64,000 nt of DNA, taken from contig NZ_WOFB01000019.1 of NCBI RefSeq assembly GCF_009733865.1, forward strand, positions 1 to 64,000. The letters run 5' to 3'. The position numbers and the translations under genes are program-made. Source of the DNA: Oceanobacillus salinisoli. GTDB lineage: Bacteria > Bacillota > Bacilli > Bacillales > Amphibacillaceae. Under the pieces are notes generated by a model. The model saw only the letters and a program-made list of their open reading frames with translations, was not told where the DNA came from and did no database searches. Shown in pieces: positions 59,797 to 64,000 of the stretch; the first letter of the stretch is position 1; each line of letters opens with the position of its first letter.

Positions 59797-61296
59797 CTAC
59801 TTAAAATACGGATTTCCTTGCATTCCAACCCACAAGTCTGACTGTTCCAGCTGATAAGCAAGTTTCAGCAACCGATGTTCCTCGCCTTTTTGGGCCATTA
59901 CTTGGACCCCTAGAGGTAGTCCTTCCTCGGAAACATATACAGGTACAGACATTGCTGGCTGCCCAGTAAGATTAGCCAGTTGTGTGAACGGAGTATAGGT
60001 AAGGCTAGGTAAGAACATATCATAAATAATCTGTTGCTGCTGATCCACTGTAACTGCCGAGGCCATTTCCTCCAGCAATTTCTCTCTGGAGGCTTGACTA
60101 TGTGTTAGCTCTCCAACTTTTGGTGCTGTATATGCCGTTGCTGGAGTAATGTGAAAATCATATACCCGGTGGAAATTCGCCATTCTTTCTGCCGCAACAT
60201 CCCACGATGAAAGGCTGTCCGTATATGCTGCTGCGGTCACTGATTTTCCTGCATGTTGTAGAAGCCATGATTCGATTTCCACATCATCCAAATTAATGGC
60301 TCGTCCTAATGCACGCTCTAAGCCAATGATCGTAGCATTCATTTCTCCGCTGTTCATTAAATAGTAATCTTTCATGAGTTGAATGCCATCAACGGGGCTA
60401 TCCACTTCTTCCACGTGATGTCCCTGGGTTTCCAGCCACTTCACTGTATTCTTCACAGCCATTACAGCCTCCTCAGAAACGGGAGTTCCAACAGGGGATT
60501 TTACACTAAAAGCTACACGTACTGAACGATCAAAATCCTTGGTCATCTCCTCTTTATAGCTCCCTGGAAACAAAGGCGTTTGAAATGCCGCTTCTGGCTG
60601 AACAACCTGAAGCAGATCCAGCATCGCCGCACTGTCTCTCACACTTCTGCTCAGGACAAAATTAATCGATGCCCCTTGCCACTGTCTTCCGAATCCAGGG
60701 CCAACAGATGTACGACCTCTCGTTGGTTTTAATCCAAATAGCCCTGTAAATGATGCCGGAATTCGAATCGATCCCCCACCATCACTGGCACCTGCAAGCG
60801 GAATCACACCTGAAGCGCTTGCTGCTGCCGCCCCACCACTGGATCCACCGGGTGAATATGCTGTATTCCATGGATTTCTCGTTGGACCATAAAGTTCCGG
60901 CTCTGTGATATTTTTCAGACCAAATTCCGGTGCATTCGTATGTCCCAAAAAATGAAAGCCGGCATCGCGAAACCTCTTTACAAAATAAGAATCATGTTTC
61001 GACTGATTTCCCACAAGTAGCTTGGAACCAGAAGTCATTGGTTCCCCTTCCACATTTTGGGATATATTCTTCAATAAAAGAGGCACACCATTAAATGGAG
61101 CATCTTCCATAAAAATTCGTTCTGCTTCCTCCAGTGCTTTTTCCTTTCGTGTATTTGTCACCACATTTAAAGTCGGCTGAACCTTTTCCAATTGTTCAAA
61201 TGCAGCTTTCACCAATTCCTTAGGAGTTACTTCTTTCCTTTTAATTAAATTTGCCATCTCAGTAGCATCTAATGTTACATACGTTTCGATGTCCAT
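59797..61296 (-). CDS. Amidase-signature family hydrolase
   Basis: A 499-residue enzyme. The triad is complete: Lys in GVPLLLKNISQ, cis-Ser in SPGGSSGGAAAASASG, nucleophile Ser in GASDGGGSIRIPASFTG. LKPTRGRTSVGPGFG follows. The C-terminal half differs from GatA, so it is a stand-alone amidase closer to the 6-aminohexanoate-cyclic-dimer-hydrolase-like group; the true substrate is unknown. GAGGTGTAGAT is the ribosome binding site. There is no operon partner. Confidence 0.9.
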   Translation of the reverse strand: MDIETYVTLDATEMANLIKRKEVTPKELVKAAFEQLEKVQPTLNVVTNTRKEKALEEAERIFMEDAPFNGVPLLLKNISQNVEGEPMTSGSKLLVGNQSKHDSYFVKRFRDAGFHFLGHTNAPEFGLKNITEPELYGPTRNPWNTAYSPGGSSGGAAAASASGVIPLAGASDGGGSIRIPASFTGLFGLKPTRGRTSVGPGFGRQWQGASINFVLSRSVRDSAAMLDLLQVVQPEAAFQTPLFPGSYKEEMTKDFDRSVRVAFSVKSPVGTPVSEEAVMAVKNTVKWLETQGHHVEEVDSPVDGIQLMKDYYLMNSGEMNATIIGLERALGRAINLDDVEIESWLLQHAGKSVTAAAYTDSLSSWDVAAERMANFHRVYDFHITPATAYTAPKVGELTHSQASREKLLEEMASAVTVDQQQQIIYDMFLPSLTYTPFTQLANLTGQPAMSVPVYVSEEGLPLGVQVMAQKGEEHRLLKLAYQLEQSDLWVGMQGNPYFK

Positions 61297-61426
61297 ATCT
61301 ACACCTCATTAAAAGCCTTTTATTACGTAAATTCACTATACATAACTATTTAAAAAAGAAGATGAACCAGATTTTTTGAACACCCTCTTACATTCAGTTT
61401 ATCACTTATATAAAAGACTTCCAATG

Positions 61427-63028
61427 CTAGCTACTGCTTAAGTCGTTCGGATTTTCCTGTGTTTGATTGCTTGTTTGCTGGCTTTGCCTCCGCCTCCTTG
61501 CTCTTCGTCTTCTACGATTAGTTTTTTCAGCAGTACTCTGGTTTCCCTGTTCTAAAGGACTTTGCTTAGCTTGTACTTGCCCAATCTCACTCTGCCCATT
61601 TATTACTTCCCCATTTAAAAGGGGCCCACCTTGATTATCCGGATTCTGCTGCACTTCATTTTTCTTGTTCTTTAGAGGTTCAAATGAATATGGAATGCCA
61701 ACCATCTTAGCCGTCACTTCATCATAGGAAACCATATCCTTTTTGGACACCTCATTTAAAGAACGTTTTCCCATCGCTCTTATTCCTGTTTCTATTTCTT
61801 CCACGGCCGAAGTTAAAAAGTCTGCTGCTGCATTCCCCTTTCCTTTCTTTTCAGACTCGTTATTTGACTTGTCTTGATTAGATGCATTCTGTGATTCATT
61901 ATTGGAATTATCTTTGTTCTTTGCACCATCTGATTCATTATTGGAGTTATCTTTATTCGACTCTGATGAAGTTTCGTTCTTTTTCTTTTCTTCCATTGCT
62001 TGTAATATCGCACTTCCTACGTAAACTGCATCCGCTCCAAGAGCAAGTGCCTTTAAAAATTCTCCTGCTGTAAAAAGCCCACCTGAGACGATTAAACTAA
62101 TTTCCCCTTTCAACTGTTTTCGTTCTAAATGATTACTTGCCCGAACGACAGCATGTAAAGTAGGAATCCCGAAATCATCCATTAGAATAGATGGAGCACC
62201 ATATGTTGCAGCCTGTCCTCCATCTATTGCAATAGCATCAACACCCATCCCAATTAATTCATCGATATCCTGCTCGAGATTTCCTCCAGCACCGATTTTA
62301 ACTCCGATTGGAACACCTTTTGATAAATTCCGCAGTTCCTTTATCATTTCTTTGATATCATTTGTCGATTGATTTTCAAAAAAATGTTCATAAATCACCG
62401 CATTTTCCGTCCCATTTAAGTCCATGGACTGCTTTGCATTTTCTGTTAGTCTATCCGATGATATCGTCGCACCCATACCAGCAGAACCACCTTGACCAAG
62501 CTTTATCTCGATCATATCTGCCTGTTTGATCAACTGTTCTTCTTTCGCCCAATCCGTTTTGGAAAATTGCAAGATATACTTTCCAGCAGCATCTATTTCC
62601 TCCTGCAAAATTCCTCCTTCTCCGGAATTTAGCGCTGTACCGGTCTGTTTTGCCGCTTCCGCTATGGTGAGTCTTGTTTGTTTATCCAAGGAAAGTCCAT
62701 AAGCCAGACCACCAATCAGAATTGGAATATCCACTTTTAGCGGCTTTTTAGCCTGTTGACCGATGGTTACTTGTATGTCTACCGTTTCCTCCGAATCAAT
62801 CGGAAAGGTGGATACCTGTGCCGGAATAAATGTAAGCTCGTCGAAGTGTGGCCATTTTTTTGATGAGCTTGTTGGCTGATTGAGTGGGTTTCCCTGTTTC
62901 TTTTCCGAATTACTTTGCTTAGTATGCTGTTGATCCAAATTTTGTTGTTTCCACCTGGAGTAGAAAAACATAAAAAAACCGAATAATATAACCAGTAATA
63001 TAAGATTAATAACCGATATAACTAACAT
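61427..63028 (-). CDS. Membrane-anchored glutamate-synthase-like FMN protein (YerD-like), cysteine loop replaced
   Basis: A 533-residue protein. One N-terminal membrane helix (LVISVINLILLVILFGFFMF) and a polar linker precede a GltB-type FMN barrel: IPILIGGLAYGLSLDKQTRL, ALNSGEGGILQEEIDAAGKY, MIEIKLGQGGSAGMGATISS, VKIGAGGNLEQDIDELIGMG, DAIAIDGGQAATYGAPSILM, LGADAVYVGSAILQAM. Where glutamate synthases carry the iron-sulfur cysteines after this last motif, the protein instead has about 60 polar residues with three (K/Q)D(N/K)SNNES copies (residues about 350-392). It contains no cysteine I could find. The tail is arginine-rich (RRRRRARRRR). Catalysis as a glutamate synthase is therefore doubtful. 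Confidence 0.82.
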   Translation of the reverse strand: MLVISVINLILLVILFGFFMFFYSRWKQQNLDQQHTKQSNSEKKQGNPLNQPTSSSKKWPHFDELTFIPAQVSTFPIDSEETVDIQVTIGQQAKKPLKVDIPILIGGLAYGLSLDKQTRLTIAEAAKQTGTALNSGEGGILQEEIDAAGKYILQFSKTDWAKEEQLIKQADMIEIKLGQGGSAGMGATISSDRLTENAKQSMDLNGTENAVIYEHFFENQSTNDIKEMIKELRNLSKGVPIGVKIGAGGNLEQDIDELIGMGVDAIAIDGGQAATYGAPSILMDDFGIPTLHAVVRASNHLERKQLKGEISLIVSGGLFTAGEFLKALALGADAVYVGSAILQAMEEKKKNETSSESNKDNSNNESDGAKNKDNSNNESQNASNQDKSNNESEKKGKGNAAADFLTSAVEEIETGIRAMGKRSLNEVSKKDMVSYDEVTAKMVGIPYSFEPLKNKKNEVQQNPDNQGGPLLNGEVINGQSEIGQVQAKQSPLEQGNQSTAEKTNRRRRRARRRRQSQQTSNQTQENPNDLSSS

Positions 63029-63167
63029 TCACCATCCCTACCTAACCAATAGCATTTAATCTTATATTTTCCAAAATGACGTTTAATAACCTTTAACCTG
63101 TTCTATAATGTATTGATACGACTTACAATCGGACTATTGCGTTAGCAGAAGGGAGTAGAAGGAAGGT

Positions 63168-63905
63168 ATGAACCTATTAAACGTGACAGAGCATCGGCCA
63201 TTTCCTCTGCCTTCCAAGCGATGGATAATGCGGCAAAGTTGGAAAAACATCGCCTTTTTCCATTGGCCCACTTCACCGAATTTATTACGTTCATGGGTTC
63301 CAAGTTCATTAGAAATCGATACGTTTCATGGCCATGCATGGGTTAGTTTGGTTGTATTTGATATGGAGAATATCCATTTAAGAGGTATACCATCTCATTC
63401 TCTAACCCCTGCATTTTCCGAGGTTAACCTGAGAACTTATGTTATTTATAATGGGATACCAGGTGTCTACTTTCTTTCCATCGATGTAGATAACTGGGCC
63501 TCCTCAAAAATAGCAAAAAGATGGTTCCGATTGCCTTATCATGATGCTTCAATCTCCATCGAACCATCGCAGCACTCCTATCATTTTGAATGTATCCGTA
63601 ATGGACAAACAAATATAAAGGGAGAAGGTTCGATTACACCACTGAGAGATATCTATGCCGCTGACCGAGGTTCCTTGGATTATTGGCTGATGGAAAGATA
63701 TCGCATGTACTGTACAGATAAACGTTCCAATCTTTTCAAAACGGATATTCATCATCAGCCATGGGAACTGCAAAAAGCGGAATCAGAAATACACCGGAAT
63801 ACATTGCTCGAGAAATGGAATATCGGAGTAAAAGAAAACTATCCGGCAGTAAGTCATTTTTCAAAGAAATTGGATACCCTTTTTTGGAATATAAAAAGCG
63901 TGTAG
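63168..63905 (+). CDS. YqjF-like DUF2071 protein
   Basis: A 245-residue soluble protein. WIMRQSWKNIAFFHWPTSPN, HGHAWVSLVVFDMENIHLRG, FSEVNLRTYVIYNGIPGVYF and FLSIDVDNWASSKIAKRWFR are typical of the DUF2071/YqjF family, an acetoacetate-decarboxylase-like beta-barrel of unknown role. GAAGGAAGGT lies at the ATG. It diverges from the glutamate-synthase-like gene and converges with the partial gene at the right edge. Confidence 0.88.
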   Translation: MNLLNVTEHRPFPLPSKRWIMRQSWKNIAFFHWPTSPNLLRSWVPSSLEIDTFHGHAWVSLVVFDMENIHLRGIPSHSLTPAFSEVNLRTYVIYNGIPGVYFLSIDVDNWASSKIAKRWFRLPYHDASISIEPSQHSYHFECIRNGQTNIKGEGSITPLRDIYAADRGSLDYWLMERYRMYCTDKRSNLFKTDIHHQPWELQKAESEIHRNTLLEKWNIGVKENYPAVSHFSKKLDTLFWNIKSV

Positions 63906-63912
63906 CTGCCCC

Positions 63913-64000
63913 TTAATTAGATGGCTGCTGTTTGTTTGTTTCCTGATTTTCCCCTTCATTATACTGATTGTCATACTCCTCCTTTTTCCATGGAGGATCA
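63913..64000 (-). CDS. C-terminal end of an unidentified gene (runs off the right edge)
   Basis: An open minus-strand frame enters from the edge and ends at a TAA (63,913-63,915). The visible residues are DPPWKKEEYDNQYNEGENQE then TNKQQPSN: a hydrophilic, Asn/Gln/Glu-rich tail. Such tails are common on secreted or cell-wall proteins, but no family can be named. Confidence 0.45.
   Translation of the reverse strand, partial: DPPWKKEEYDNQYNEGENQETNKQQPSN

Overview
The window is a chromosomal segment from a low-GC Gram-positive of the family Bacillaceae, most likely a halotolerant genus such as Oceanobacillus or Virgibacillus. That placement rests on gene content, codon and base composition, and gene order; no species is claimed. 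Read on the minus strand, the core order moxR–DUF58–transglutaminase (yeaC-yeaD-yebA), guaA, pbuG, yebE, purEKBCSQLFMNHD, yerA, yerB, yerC, pcrB, pcrA, ligA, camS (yerH), gatCAB, dgkB (yerQ), rlmCD is the order I know from the Bacillus subtilis chromosome.

Layout. Positions 1-6,100 are an accessory strip. Small genes all point left (metallo-beta-lactamase fold start, VanZ, FosB, ASCH, a second-looking lspA, tiny membrane proteins, lipoproteins). Most are followed by a related terminator-like 3' element, and at least two are decayed. Positions 6,100-6,850 hold no gene. Positions 6,855-13,864 carry dus, rlmCD, dgkB and gatBAC. At 14,216-15,666 a quorum-sensing cassette (RRNPP-type regulator plus secreted signal-peptide precursor) interrupts the housekeeping order. 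Positions 15,965-25,617 carry camS-ligA-pcrA-pcrB-yerC-yerB-yerA. Positions 26,046-38,959 are the full de novo purine operon. It is preceded by a sigma-A promoter, paired PurBoxes and a guanine riboswitch. Positions 39,350-40,500 hold a 14-copy, 52-nt tandem array. From 40,520 to 47,981 mixed genes follow (gltS-type transporter, yebE, Hsp20, MOSC, msrA, nitronate monooxygenase, peptidase C26, MFS). Positions 48,347-56,649 hold pbuG, guaA and the transglutaminase operon. Positions 56,830-64,000 are accessory again (AbgT transporter, amidase, a cysteine-free glutamate-synthase-like protein, a YqjF homologue).

How the genes work together. Three guanine riboswitches (pur operon, pbuG, guaA) tie IMP synthesis, purine-base uptake and GMP synthesis to guanine level. 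PurBox pairs at purE and pbuG add PurR control. dus, rlmCD and gatCAB serve tRNA and rRNA modification and tRNA-Gln charging. pcrA and ligA serve DNA repair, and pcrB and dgkB serve lipid metabolism.

The most unusual material is non-coding. Four intergenic loci carry degenerate tandem arrays with a common 21-nt period but several different units. A 52-nt array shows a compensatory base-pair change in a hairpin. There are also several dispersed structured repeats. No rRNA, tRNA, CRISPR array or intact insertion sequence was seen.
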